From positions 7,981,001 to 8,045,000 of the forward strand of contig NC_091870.1 in NCBI RefSeq assembly GCF_019399895.1: DNA of 64,000 nucleotides. The letters run 5' to 3'. The notes below the pieces were generated by a model. It saw only the letters and a list, made by a program, of their open reading frames with translations. It ran no database searches and had not been told where the DNA came from. Shown here in pieces: positions 27,101-39,700 of this stretch; position 1 is the stretch's first letter; every line of letters begins with the position of its first letter. The translations under genes and the position numbers were made by a program. The DNA is from Cardiocondyla obscurior (lineage: Eukaryota > Arthropoda > Insecta > Hymenoptera > Formicidae).

Positions 27101-28411
27101 TGATTTCTCGGTTGCCGGCCTCGAGATCCGTCGGTGATCGCTTCAATGCCTGTTCGGCGGAGCTCGCCTGAGTGGACTTACCCAGATCCCCTCGCACCGG
27201 TAATTTCTCCGGTCGCCTGAATTCGTCCAGATGCTCGGAATTGAGATGACTCGCGTCCATATCACCCCTGCTCGGTCTGCCGTCCTTCGTCGTGGTCTCC
27301 AGCCTCTTGAGCTTGAGCAGCTCGTCCATCTCCTCGTACTCCTCCTCGTCGTACGACAGAACGTCGTCCAGATCCAAGGACACCGGCGTCACGTCCAGCA
27401 TCAAGGACGCCGGCACCTCGCCCTTCTCTCTGTCGAGCGTGTCTATCGATCTCCTCGCCTTGTGGGACGCTTCGAGGCCCTCGCATCCAACCTGTAGCTC
27501 CGGCACGCCGCCGACACCGAAGGTGTCTCTGTTGACCGAGGCACTCTCCGTCGGTTCTTCAAAGAGGTTCGACTGCCTGCGACCGACGTTCTCGCTCGTA
27601 ATTGTCGACTTCACTTCCGCCGTTTTTGTTTTATTCGAGCTCAGGTGACTCGTTTTCTTCGGTGGCTTGCTCTTACTCCTCGACGGCGGGGTGGGCGTGG
27701 TTGCGGTTAGTAGAGTCTTCTCCCTGGACAGGTCCAGCTTGTATATCTCCATCGAGCCCGGGCCTTGATCCTGAAACGTGTCGTCCGCCACGAAGGGATC
27801 GTCCGAAAGATCCGAGGGAAATACCGCGCGCGAAAACGTTTCCGGCATCTCGTCGCCGTAATCGACTTTGTCGGACGCGAGTTCCGCGCCGACGATGTTC
27901 GAAAGCCGCCGCCAGCCTGAAAAGTTTCGCTTTGACGGAACGGTGTCCTCCAGGAGACCGTCGAGCGGAAAATCTCGCTCGGCGAGCTCGCCATCGCGAG
28001 CCTTTGGCTCTGAAAAGCGTAGACAAAAAAAAATTCAGGAAGATTTACGCCGAGTTTCTTTTGATGTATCCGTAAATTAAACTGTCTCGCGTTCGACATT
28101 AGCTCTGCGCGTTTTTAGAATTAAGCGAAAGACATCGGGGTCACCGCCCTGCTTCATAGTTTCGCGCAAAATCGGAAAGTGGACGTACCCTTTGAAAGAA
28201 TCGGCGACCCGATCCAAAGGTCGAACGGCTGATCCTCGGCAAAATCGCGATCCCAGTCTCCGGCGTGGAGTTCCCGCTGAATCCCGGCGTATCGGCGCGG
28301 AGACGCGGGGGAGTATTGATCGCGAGGGAGGTGGAGGGTGACTGCTCCTCCTACCAGAACCGCCACCGTCAGCCAGACCGTGGCCAAAGCCGCTGTCACC
28401 CGTGGTCGCAT
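23878..28411 (-). CDS. Secreted Glu/Arg-rich (trichohyalin-like) protein with C-terminal six-cysteine module, 4 coding exons
   Basis: Four exons on the minus strand (28411-28189, 28009-25261, 24658-24508, 24129-23878) join in phases 1, 2 and 0 into a 3375-nt frame encoding 1124 residues plus stop. Residues 1-25 form a signal peptide (MRPR, then a long Ala/Val/Leu core ending GGAVT). Residues 26-430 are an acidic, Ser/Thr-rich linker. Residues 435-990 are dominated by Glu, Arg and Gln and are predicted long helix or coiled coil. A motif ending in RNQPV occurs twice (KLREYVARNQPV and KLQDYIRRNQPV). Residues 1071-1105 carry six cysteines as C, CC, C, C, C with conserved-looking CVW, CFE, GCPG and WDPEPC. 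Only one other cysteine (near residue 250) is present, so three disulfides in the terminal module are likely. Several N-glycosylation sequons and a dibasic KSKR site near residue 380 fit an exported protein. I recall similar Cys-terminal modules in other insect secreted proteins but cannot name the family. Structural, matrix or cuticle roles are inference. The gene model is firm; the function is unknown. Confidence 0.88.
24508..24658 (-). CDS. Coding exon 3 of the secreted Glu/Arg-rich protein
   Basis: The acceptor TGCTGCAG|AAAGG supplies the third base of the split Lys codon. The donor GATTTCACG|GTGAGT ends in phase 0. The exon adds 50 residues (992-1041): a basic continuation of the helical segment (WRRHELARLNSLP), then a more ordered-looking stretch (VNARIIVRPG ... 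GGFNEIDFT). The exon is short, but its phase is correct on both sides and both splice sites are strong. Confidence 0.85.
25261..28009 (-). CDS. Coding exon 2 (Glu/Arg-rich body) of the secreted protein
   Basis: The acceptor is a T-rich tract followed by TTTTCAG|AGCC. The donor is GAACAA|GTAAGTGG. The 2749-nt exon is open throughout and carries residues 75-991. Its first third is acidic and Ser/Pro/Thr-rich, with the acidic stretch DEEEYEEMDE. Its last two thirds are runs of Glu, Arg, Gln and Lys in an irregular heptad-like pattern, interrupted by short Pro/Asn/Ser spacers with N-glycosylation sequons (NLS, NRS, NQS). The apparent stop after residue 991 in the raw frame is the TAA inside the intron donor GTAAGT, so it is not a true terminus. 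Confidence 0.9.
28189..28411 (-). CDS. Coding exon 1 (signal peptide) of the secreted Glu/Arg-rich protein
   Basis: The exon opens with ATG at 28411 and encodes 74 residues plus the first base of codon 75. The N-terminus has two Arg, then an uninterrupted hydrophobic stretch of about 18 residues, then small residues (GGAVT) suited to signal-peptidase cleavage. The rest is hydrophilic with several Trp and Asp. The donor reads AAGG|GTACGT and leaves phase 1. This start was preferred over the internal Met at 27848 because it supplies a signal peptide and its splice phase matches exon 2 exactly. A GATTGCAG acceptor-like sequence sits four bases upstream of the ATG, so the 5' UTR may be split. Confidence 0.85.
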
Positions 28412-28415
28412 CCTC

Positions 28416-28483
28416 CTGCAATCAAACGGGCGGCCCTCTCGTTATTCCATCTCGGCCGGGCTCTTCACGGCATTCCGACTTAC
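28416..28483 (-). other. Candidate 68-nt 5' UTR intron
   Basis: A strong donor GAA|GTAAGTCGG (GT at 28483-28482) and an acceptor TTGATTGCAG (AG at 28417-28416) bracket 68 nt just before the start codon. That is near the minimum insect intron size. The polypyrimidine tract is poor, and the acceptor could instead pair with a more distant donor such as that at 57415, or not be used at all. Confidence 0.35.
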
Positions 28484-28571
28484 TTCGTTACGAACCCTAC
28501 GTCGCGTTCGAGCGCCTAATCTCTTAATCTTTTAATCCTGTAGTCTCAACCTTTTACGGTCTTCCTTTTCT

Positions 28572-28573
<2 letters not shown>

Positions 28574-28606
<33 letters not shown>
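28574..28606 (+). repeat. Poly(T) run of 33
   Basis: The longest homopolymer noted in the window, about 165 bp upstream of the secreted-protein start codon (A-run on the coding strand). Confidence 0.95.
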
Positions 28607-28891
28607 CTCCGAGCTTTAGAACCCGGGTTCTCTTTGATGTAAAATGAAAACGGGAGGAAAGTCGATGAGGAATCAAAGCACGATTTCCTATAATTAATTG
28701 TAACGGCCGTAACGCAATTACCTAGCGACTCCGGCGAAAGCGCAGGCAGACACTGACATTTCAACGTCTCAACGAAAACTAATAGCCCTTCCTAACGAAC
28801 GCGTGAATCACCTTTCGCAGGAAACCGATTTTCTTTTTAGTTCTCCCTCGCAAAATAAGCTGCACTTTGACGCGAATTCCAAAGACTCGCC

Positions 28892-28897
28892 TATATA
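28892..28897 (-). promoter_or_regulatory. Possible TATA box of the secreted-protein gene
   Basis: TATATA on the minus strand, with an initiator-like TCAAAG about 29 nt downstream, lies some 480 bp upstream of the start codon in a CpG-richer stretch. A 33-nt homopolymer run would then lie in the 5' UTR, which weakens the call. Confidence 0.22.
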
Positions 28898-31855
28898 TCA
28901 CTCAAGCGCGAGCATGCAAACTAACGCGCTCCAAGCAGTACCACTCGCGGGAGTATACCGCGAAGAATAACGTATTCACCGTAACAACCATCTAGCACGC
29001 GAATCTTCTTGCTCCCAAAAGGGAAAACAAGCTTGATTCTTTCCGACTTTGAATCTCAGACAACCCTCTTTCCCCCTACCTACCGCTCTCTTTTTCGTCG
29101 TCCCATCCACGAGCTACTCCAGCATCCTTCAAAGGACCGATCCGTTCGCTTTGCCGGGAAAGATGAAAGCAAGCGCAAGACGGCCTGTCTATCTATCGTG
29201 CCGCTCTCGAACTACACTCGAACTAGCCCCCGCTCTCTCCCTTTGATTTCTCGATCTAGCTCCTCCCGCACACGAACCCGCCGCTACTTTGCGAGCGACA
29301 CTTAAAGCGCGCTTCTCCTAGCGGAGCGAGAAAACGCGCGAGGGGGCACGGGACGGGTAGAGAAAGGTCGATATCAACGGCAAATCGAGTGATCTTGACA
29401 CACTGCCCGCGTCAGGCCGAAGTGGCTAAACTTAATACCGTGGCGAAAGAGAAGGCGAGGCCGGCGCGGCAATAGCAGCAATGATTTTATCTTAGAGAGC
29501 CAATTTTTTTTTCCTCAAAAAAAATATAATTTTTTTTATTAATTTTTTATTCCGACTTGTTCAATCTTTTGCGCAAATCGGTCCCTTCAAAAGAATCGAT
29601 TCAATCTCTTTTTATTTGTATTATTTTTCCCTTTTTTTTTTTTTTTTTTTTTTTTTTGCAAAAGACAGCACGCTAGTGAAAAGAACTGCTGGGCGCAGCA
29701 CGGCGGGTCGGATTCTGTCATTGCAGTCAGTGGATCAGCACGGGTTATTCTTAGCCACTGATTTAACGTCCAAAGGAAGCGCGGTTGATCGAACGCTCTA
29801 GTAGACCTCGATATATTCGCATCATCAGAAAGTCGATCAGAGCGATAGCCTCCGCTTTTTCTCGCGTTATAACTCACTATCTATTAAAAGTGCATTTTCG
29901 TCGGTCGCGAGTCCGAAATCGCGATGCTGCTCCAATGTTCGCAAGATTGCGTAACTTCCCTGCTTTTTTATATTTTTTATTTATTTATTTCTTCTTTTTT
30001 TTTTTATTTTTTATTTTACAAATATATCGTATCTTCGCGGTGTAACGATCGAGCCAACTTGAGTGAGAGGAATGCAATTTCAAGCGGGAATGCGCGATAT
30101 GTACGTTCTCGAGCACGCAAGCGAAAAAATATCTCGGCGAATGAGGATTTATTAGTCGCCGCGAGCGAATTGCGATTTAACGACGGAATGCATTATTTGC
30201 GGCGGTATAATCGTAACATATTACCGCGCCATACATCACCGGTATTTTTTTCCGTGACGACACGGCGATCGAGCCGATCAGCGAGCACGCGACAGCGGGA
30301 ATATCGAAAGACAATTATTTGCCGTAATGGCTGTAATAAAGCCAGCAATTATACCCGTATCGAACGTCTATAATTACTGATTATTGCAATATAATGCCCG
30401 ATCGCGCAAGTAGAAGAGTGATTCATTAGGAATGAACCGCTTGTAATTAAATAGTCGTAGCGCTCGTGTCCCGGACGAAATTCTACCTTGTAAACTACAT
30501 TACGTTTAGCGCGAAACGAGATACGCGCCGTCGGCTTTGCCAAAGCACTTCGATCGCTCGCATCCATATTCATGCCTATCAATATCGGTTCGCCTGTTTC
30601 GCAGTCGAAATAAATATCGCCGCAGCGCTGCGGGTAAGTCGAATTATCGCGTAAGACACCTCTGCATTTTTATCCAACGTTTCACTTCGCATTGTTAAAT
30701 AAATTAAAAAAAGTAAAGACATTGCGGTAAATTAAATTATCGCACAAAACACTTCCGCAATTTAATACAACAATTTACTTTGTATTATTAAATAAAGTAA
30801 AAAAAAGAAAAAAAAAAGGGACGAGGGTATTGTATTTTATTTAATTACAACGTTACAAATTATTCCATTATGTTTCACTAAAAACAAATGAATAATACTC
30901 GACGTAGAAATACGGCGTTCGAAATTATTATTCATATTTGTGTGAGTGTGTGTATGTGTGTATGTGTGTCATAGGCAGTCATATTTAGCGCCAAATACGG
31001 AACATAAATACGGATTCAGGCGGAGGCTAATTTATTCCTCTAAGAAAATAGGCTCGCTCCGCGGATCTTTAATTATGGACGCTCGCGGCGTCGCGCGTGA
31101 GCTTAATTGCACAAATTTTCCTAGACAGAACAGATTAAAGTTCTGTCAATAATCCGCACGGCTCCGTTTCTCTTTATCTCTCCCGTTCAATTCGTCTTGC
31201 ATATCCGGGGCGACGATCGGAATACGAAACTTTCCCCACGCAACTCTCAACGTAGAAAATACACGCCGTTCCGTCTTATTATAATATTGTAAACGCCGCC
31301 GGAATACATTAAGAACCTATTAAGAATGCGGTATGGGACTCTTCGAAAGCGAGAAACAGACGTGTGTGAGAAATATAATTCTTAATGAGCGCCCGGGCAA
31401 TCTTGTACAACATGTACCCGCGATTAACTTAATGAGATATAAAAATGCCGAATAAACGTAAATATCTTAGACGTCTTCAGCGCTCTCAAGAATCTCCCGC
31501 ATTATACCTTTTTCCTCGTGTCGCCTTGTAATATGGAAATGAACGGGACCGTGGCTCTTCTCAGCATTATTATCTATGTCTCTTCATTTCATTATACGGG
31601 GTGGCGCGCATAAAACTGGCTTCAAATGCAAATAATGCAGTTTTATTCAGTAATAACGTGTAACAAGATAGCACTGTATATTGAAGTTATATCCGGCGCG
31701 GTAAATAATACGACGTTTTAACTTGAGAAATAACGAAGCTTTAGTTTTAACAATTTGTACATTTATCGGTATTTTTCTCTTTATCTTTTTTTTAATACTT
31801 TTAAATTTCTAATTAATTTTGCACCGTTTCTCTTTTTATTTAATTTATAAATATG

Positions 31856-32058
31856 ATTCTTTTTTAATAAAAATTTCTTTCATACTTATTAATGAAGAAT
31901 TAATTTTATATTGACGTACAGAGAGGTTCCCCGAACGTATTTATGAATATAATTCATGATAATTGTTTTTTAATAAAAATTTCTTTAATATTAATGAAGA
32001 ATTAATTTTATATTAATCTACAGAGAGATTCGCGAACATATTTACGAATATAATGCAT
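31856..32058 (+). repeat. Direct tandem duplication, about 101-106 bp, two copies
   Basis: Both copies share TTAATAAAAATTTCTTT, AATGAAGAATTAATTTTATA, a TACAGAGAG segment and GAATATAAT. Small indels shift the period from 106 to 101 bp, so the duplication is not recent. Confidence 0.8.
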
Positions 32059-35000
32059 GATTGTTGCCAAATTCTGGCGAAATTTCCGCGGGTGAAGTAC
32101 CTTGTAATGAACTGAGCGCGCCTAAAATGCCTATGAATGAAATTATTAATTACTTGTTTGAATATTCCGCAGTCTTGTTACGAAACACTTGTTATATCGG
32201 CAATGGCCGCTGAATTGTTGATTTTTGGCGCTTTCATCGTATCCCGCGCGGTCCGTGTGAGGTAAAATGTTACCGGCAGAAAAACGACCGTTCGGGGAAT
32301 TCGAGCTTGCAAACGAGACAAATGTGCGGCACGGTTTATTATGCGGCACGCAAAATCGAATTAGGATCGCGTCCGACGCGTGTATATCGCGATCGCCGAT
32401 AATAACGGCGGATGGAGCACTAAATCGACTGCCAAAACGGCGCGTTTGTCCGCCGCACGGTGCACGTACACGTTTCTGTGGCTTACGCTATCGACTGCAC
32501 CCGTTTCCAGCCAGATTTTTCCCCCCCGACAACGCATCGAGATACACTAAAAAATATTACCCACTATGGACGCAAAATTGTACCGCGAAAAATCCAGTAA
32601 AATCACATAAACAATAGTTGCAAGTATTATTATTATTAATTATTATCAATTGTGTAAATATGAAAAAAAATTATGTAATTTTTATAAATTAATCTTTTTA
32701 AGCGGCTCCTTTTTTTTTATATTTGCGCAATTAATAATGACATTCTTGTAGCAATTACTTCTGTAAATTTGCAAAATTTTTTACAGTAAAACTTCACGTC
32801 TATTAATGGAATTTTTTTTTTACCGTGTAATGGGACTGCACGCGATATGCAAATGCGACGTGTGGTCGTGGTTTTCTCTCTATTAAATTTAACTCGCGTA
32901 ACACTTTTGTCGCGCGGGGCAATAAATTTTCCTCGCCCGAACGATTGACCGTCGAGACTCTAATGGCGGTCGTTACGTCTCACACCGCGAGGAGGATGCA
33001 TAATGTATCGAAAGCGGCATTAGCGTCACATTACGTTGCGTATAGAATGACTCGCGGAATATTTTAAATATCGACGAAGCCGGGGGCGCCCTTCCGAAGT
33101 AGGGTTTCACGCGAAGGGTGAAATTATGGAAATGTTTGAACTCTGTTACTTTTCCAACAGAGGAAAACGCTTACTAAAATTTCGCGTCCGGTATTAACGC
33201 CGGAATTTCCGCGCCGAGACCTATAATACGGTCGCGCGGCGCAACTTTGACAATCTCTCGCCGAGGGACTTTTTTCCGGTGGAATCGAGAAAAGTGGCAT
33301 TAGCATATTAAAGTGCGTTCGCTCTTTACAGAGAAGCGTGGCCGGTTGCAAGGTTAATTGCGGCCGACTTTCCGTCACTGTTGTCCAATGTTGCAAATTT
33401 CTTGACGCGTAATGCCGTCGACGATTTATTTACCGCACGCGGCTCATGTAAAAATATGTAAATAGCATTCGCGCCGCGCATCGTGAAACCGAGCACGAAA
33501 CGCCGGTAAAAAGGGAGTCTTTTTTTTATATTTTCTTCGTCATTTCGGACAGCGCATCGATGTCTCTGCAGTAAGCTCGCTTTTTCTTTTCTTTTATTCC
33601 TTAAAATCAGCATGTAAAACTGACGATATTGTGGGAACGTGAAAAGGGACGGAAAGCAACGTTGGAAAATTACAAGAATGTTCCCAGGTGGGTTTGCGCG
33701 GTTTCGATCCACGCAAAGTGCTGAAAACGTACAGGCGGCGGGTCGCCCGGGAAAAAGACGTATTCTAAAGGAAATTTGCATCTTTCCCTCTCCCATGGAA
33801 AATTTAATTCGCGGTTTATTGTGGATCGCTAAAAGCCTTTTCTCTTTCTCTTTCATTTCTCCGCGTTCCTGAGCGTTTAAATTCCCTGGCCTCTCGAGAT
33901 TGAAAATATTTTTTAAATACTTAATTTCGCGGAACTTCTACATCCCTTATTGCAGCCGCCCTCCCGTCCGGGAATTTTTGCAATTCCGATAATTTCTTGC
34001 CGGAGTTATGTAACGGCCAGCAAATCGCCTTCGTTACGTAACTTCGCCGTGTAACGAGGCGATTATCTATAAAACAATAATCGTACCAGCGGCGTAATTG
34101 TTATTATAACGTCATAATTGGACGACATTAGTGGCCGAAAGTAACTCGAATGAAATAACGAATATACTTTTTTAATTACCTGGGCTGCTACCGTCCCTAA
34201 CTCTAATCCATTTCCTCCACATCCAGCGTCCCGGAAACGTCAATTTCAAATTATTTCCTGATCCAAACGTCTCGTCCGCGTCCAATTTACGGATATAAAT
34301 CGCGTCGAATCTTTTATATACGTAATATATACATGGTATCCTAAGCAACGTGTTACTTCTAAAAACTACGGGTATAAAAAATTAGAATCGAAAACAAAAA
34401 AGTCTTAAATAATTTTATAAAATTGTCGAAATAATTTTTAAAAAATATTGTGGCTAAGTTTTATTGCCGTTGAAGACATGTCGTGAAAGAACGAGCGACA
34501 CTCGCAATTAAGCGTTGCGAGCATTAAGTGAAGCTCGCCCTCGAAGTCGAATAATCGGAGGAAACCACGCGATTATATTTTTGATGATTCGTCCCATGCC
34601 CGCTGATTGATTAGCGCTCTCGTTAATGAAGGGCGAGCGATGATCGAGCAAAAAGCGTCACCTAATTAACGTAAGCGCCCGCATCGCCGATCAGCGGGCA
34701 CTGTGCGCAATCGCTTATTATTAATGCCGAGCGATTTGTATCGGATATCCTAACGAGGGGGCCCTAAAAAGAATAATGATCTCATTTGTCTGGTAATGTA
34801 ATTGTGAAAATCGCCGGGCAAATAGAGAGCTGCGTTCCATCGTCAATTATACTCCTCGCGCGCGCCCGGATGTTATTCAGTCCGCACTTTGCCGGATTAA
34901 CCTCAATTCGAATCTTCCATCATCGGAGGGAAGGATAAAACACGAGTCTCTCAGACGTTAATAATAATACAGTGCATGTATTATTGGTATTTTATTAAAC

Positions 35001-36709
35001 ATCGCAACAGAATTGAAGTGCGTTGAAATATCCGAATTTCGCAAATATAAAATATTAATACTCAAGATATAATATTGGAATATATTAATATTAAAAGTAT
35101 TATTATAATAGAATAGTTATTAATTTACATGATAAATTTACAAAGATGATAAAAAGCAACGTATTTATACGTAAATTAATACCTGCAGTTTACGTAACGT
35201 TATTAAATGTAATTAAAATGTCATTTAAAAGTGTCATTAAAATGTGAATTATAAGAGTTTAGAGTGTAAATTTCCTGTTCAATTCCATCAGAGATTTATG
35301 ACTAATATTCAATGAAAAAAAAAAAAAAAGAGATAATTCTTAAGGAATGAAAAAATAAAATTTTATAACACACGAGATCGCGATCATTCTGAAATCACGG
35401 AGGCTTGTATTCGCTTGAATAGTGATGATAACGATGCAATTGATTCACCGTTGATTTTATCCCTGCTTTCAAACGCCCCCCCCTCCTGCCCCTCACCCCT
35501 CCCCGTTTTGCAAGCGACGCCTTAATTTTAGATAAACTATCAGTAAATTACATGGAAAATAGAAGAGATGCTCCGCGAGAGAGGGAGGAAGAAAGGAAGG
35601 GAGATCGTAAAAGAAATAATTTTATTGTACCCCGAAGGTACGAGGGTAAGATGAGGAAGGGGGATGGTGAGCAATCTGGATACGCCTGATGAGATTCTAT
35701 TCTTATCCCGCAGGAAGTTATATTAAACGTCAATAGCGGTTCTACCATTAGGGCTATTATTCTCTCAAGTATTATATGTTACGACAGATTTGCGCATTAT
35801 AATCTTCTTGGGAACTCGACTTGCGACATCGTTCAATAAAATTACCCATTCCCTTTTTCTTTTCTTTTAGGATACATTTAATAATTACATTTAATAATTA
35901 CTTTTAAATCTTCTCATCTTCTTTTAGTCAGCTAGAATATACTCTTTCTTTATTACTGCAGATAAAATTGAATTCGTATGCAAATTATATCTGTAATTAA
36001 GTAACACGAACAAAAGTATTTTTTTTTATTTTTCTTTTTTCCCTTTTTTTTTCGTACGATGAAATAATTCAGAAAACTAGACGTGCTCTTTAATCAATTT
36101 AATATAATTTATTGTAACGAGATCAGCCGCGTAACGAATTCGAGTTCGATTTTTTAAGAATGCGTTAGAAAATCGTGCGAAAATTAACGGATTCGGCACG
36201 ACGGCTCCTGAAAAGGAGTTTTTATAGTTATATCATATTTTAGGACGTTAGTGGAACAGCGACGGAATGTAGAGCGAATGTCACGCGTGGCTGACGCGGA
36301 GCTTTACAGCTGGCAAGAATTTACAGTGAGATTATAAATTAACATTAGTATCGGGAGCTGGCAGGCGTAGACGCGTTGCGTCCCCGAGTCGAGTGTCGGG
36401 CGGCGTTATCACGTTAGCTGCGAGCGAGCGAGCAAAATAATTAGAGCGGCCCGGCACATAAACGGTACGTAGAGCCTATTTCGAACTAACCGGATAACCC
36501 TCGCGGGCATTAATCGTCGCCAACGTCATCCCGAGTGGATGTCGGTCCCCGGGACTCCTCGGCGTTACGACGAAATCAATAGCGACTTACGACTTACTTT
36601 CCCGACGCTTCTTCAGCGCTGATCCCGCTCGTCGCGCCGTTCCATTCGCAAGAATCTTCGTTTAGTCTTTCAGAAAAGTTTTCAAATTAATACCGCCAAG
36701 CAAATTATA

Positions 36710-36773
36710 TTTTGATACTCGAAATAAGTAATGTTCAAAGCTTTTAATATTCAATACAAGTAATTTTTAGTAT
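36710..36773 (+). repeat. Two units of a dispersed 32-bp repeat
   Basis: The units are 36710-36741 and 36742-36773, each starting TTTT(G/A)ATA. The first matches unit 2 of the array at 60284-60315 at most positions (shared start TTTTGATACTCGAAATAA). Confidence 0.65.
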
Positions 36774-39700
36774 TTACTTAGCTGGATTAATTTGAAAAAT
36801 TCTTGAGCTAACTTTGCGATATTTTATCTCAATTTTAACTCTATAATATCGTTCTATTTCGTTTTAATAAAAAAAAAAAAAAAAAAAAAAAAAAGGAAAG
36901 TCTTATCTGGCGCTTGCATTGTGTTGATTTAATAGCTACGGCTTCCAAATTCCGCACAAACTATAGAGACATATAAATATTCATTTTACATTTATACATC
37001 TCCATTTACTTTGTCATTTTGTATTCATATCTTTGTAAGTTAGTTTACATGCTTAAGCGTGGAAATTATGCATAAAATGAAAATCGATTTCAATATCCCG
37101 AATTTCGTATTTTATCAACAAATTATACTTTAATTTTAATCTAATAATTTCTTTTTTTTAATTTAAAAAATGTACGTCCTAATTAAAAAATTCTTAAATT
37201 CTCTTCTACATAAGATTAAATTATTTTCATTTATCTTCGTCGGCTGATAAATTAATTCGAAGTAATTTCTGGAAATCGTAACTAATTGTATGTACGTTAC
37301 ATGCGTATTATGCAAGCGAAATAAAAGAAATGACAGGAATAGTGCGATTACATTTTTACAATGTAATCTTCACTATCCTCCTTAATGCTCCCTATGGGAT
37401 GCAAGAATATCGTTTGCTTTCCAAACACTTGACTTTTATGTCTCCCATGACGAAGCAAGGCGCGCCGCGGTCGCTATCAATGGCTAATTGCCTTAATCGC
37501 TAATTACTTCAATGCGCGATAAGGCTGGATATGCTCTTTCTCGGTGCATCAAATTAGAACGCGCCGTTAAGTGCCTCGATTAATCCTCTATACGTGCGCG
37601 CGCCATGCGAACAGACATGCATCGCTCTTTCAAATAAAATATGAATTAGCAGCGCAAGGAAACGAGTTATCGTAACAAAAAAAAAAAAAAATTACCCGTG
37701 TTTTATACATAATTCATAGTTTTATGTACCGCTATCTTGCGAAAAGCTCGGCGGGCTTTCGCGAAGCAAAGAGGCAGCATTGAAATCGGATTCACGAATC
37801 GTTCGCCCGGCTTGCCGGAAGAATTCATTCGCGTAACGTATAACGCTGCCGTATTCCCGTCGGATTACATGGATTCCTCCGCATCGAAGCACACGAGCCA
37901 CCAACACGTCATGATTCTCCCGATGATCTCGAATTCTGCCATTCGAGGGCAAGAGCTCGCAGCCGCGGCGGAGATACACGGCGCCGCGCAAGATACAACC
38001 GCCGGTGAAATAGCTGTCGTTCTAACTTCTGAATTTCGAAAAACCCTTATCTTCGCATCGGAACGGAGACAGAGCGGAGTGACCCAGATAAAATTACGAG
38101 ATACCAAGGTATTGTAATAAAAAATTATTTTCAACGTATTTAAATGCGTATTATAGTCCGATCTGGAGTTTTTAATATTTAAATTATATTTTATTAAATT
38201 CAATTATTGTTATTTAATTAAAAAAAAAAAATAAAATATTAAGTAACTTTTGTAAAATTTGTAAATTTGTTATAATATGCCGTAAAAATTGTCCAATTAT
38301 TTCGGAAATGTAAGCTTTGCGCCTCTTCATAATATTTTAACGCACGGAGAATTTAATCGCGATTAAGTCATCGATTTATTGTGCTTCACTGGGATTTGCC
38401 GATGCACAGGCTAACCGTTCGCGAGCAATTAGAGAGAATTGCACGACCAGCGTGGCGATATTCCAGGAAGTTCACGGTCGAGCCGAATGTTAATATTGCT
38501 GCAATCAAGATCGTTTAAATGTTTAACATCACGCGCCTGTTCGTTGTGCGCGGTCAATAATTGCAATATATCTACGTCAGCCTGTTAAAAGATTCGTGCT
38601 TAAATCACAGACACGTATTACTGCCGCCGCTAAATTATCCTTAATTTGTCGAAATTAATACCCGCGTATCATTCTTACGCTTCAACGAGAATCGCGCGAC
38701 GAATCGCTAAAAGTATACGGCAAGCTCCGACTTATATTTCAAGCAGCAAGAATTGAACATGTTCATTAATTTTTATTAATTTATCGCGGCGATTATATCT
38801 AATTGTAATAAAAAAAAAAATCTTTACGTTCAGTTAAAGAATATTAAAACGAAAAGTCAAACGCTTGTAAAGGTGCTAAGTAATTTTTACGGCAAATTTA
38901 ATTACGCTAAATATTTTCCCGCGAGTACCTAAACGTGAAGCCCTTTGTAAATGTTAAAATTTTATAATTATTCCTAACGAGTTGCAGTTTTTTTTTCTTT
39001 TTTTTTACACCGCGATAAACGTTTTAATGTACCAAATATTTGCCCAGCAATTTTTTAAAATTATTTCTCGCTTGATGTAATAACTTAGTATTTTGAAGAC
39101 TAATCCCGAATGTTTCCGCGAGTCTATAAGTCGCGGTGATATTTTACCAAATACAATCTCGGGACGTGCTTTCTCTCCACATTTCGGTGCATTAATGCCA
39201 GAGTTACAATCCGGTTAAATGTGTTAATTAAGAGCGCGGAAAACTTAGATAAGTCCGCGAGGGACGCCGCGCGCGGAACTTCAAATTAGCTCGTTATCCG
39301 TGTAGCAAGTTCTAAACGAAAAACATCTTAATCCGTGATCATCACGCAAATAAGACAAACTTTCGCGAGAAAATAACATTGTGTCCGCGTTCCCATGCCG
39401 CGTATACCGCTTCTTTACGATGAAAATTTTTAACAACGTTCGCTCTCAATTAAAAAAAAAAAAAATTTATCTTTAAATATTATATTTCAAATATTATTAT
39501 TAGATTTATATTATATTATTATTATATTTTTTTTTTATTATCTCCTAGATTCAGATTAGTATCAATGCTCGTATTTGAACCAATTCGCTTCTCCGTTCGA
39601 CGCGGGAAGAAACTTGCGTTGTATGCAGCCTCACTTTGATTCCCGAGATGCATTATTGTGAATTGCACCGAGACAAGGCTGTAAAACTTGACGCGATAAA

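Larger units (their letters stand above)
28498..29480. other. CpG-richer region upstream of the secreted-protein gene
   Basis: There is no convincing coding sequence. The stretch holds a T33 homopolymer (28574-28606), a weak TATA candidate and a CpG-rich block (29000-29480). A promoter or 5' UTR role is inferred from position only. Confidence 0.35.

Noticed and set aside
27848..28411. Met at 27848 as the true start of the large protein
   Set aside because: The frame continues open upstream to a good acceptor at 28009, and exon 1 adds a signal peptide in matching phase.
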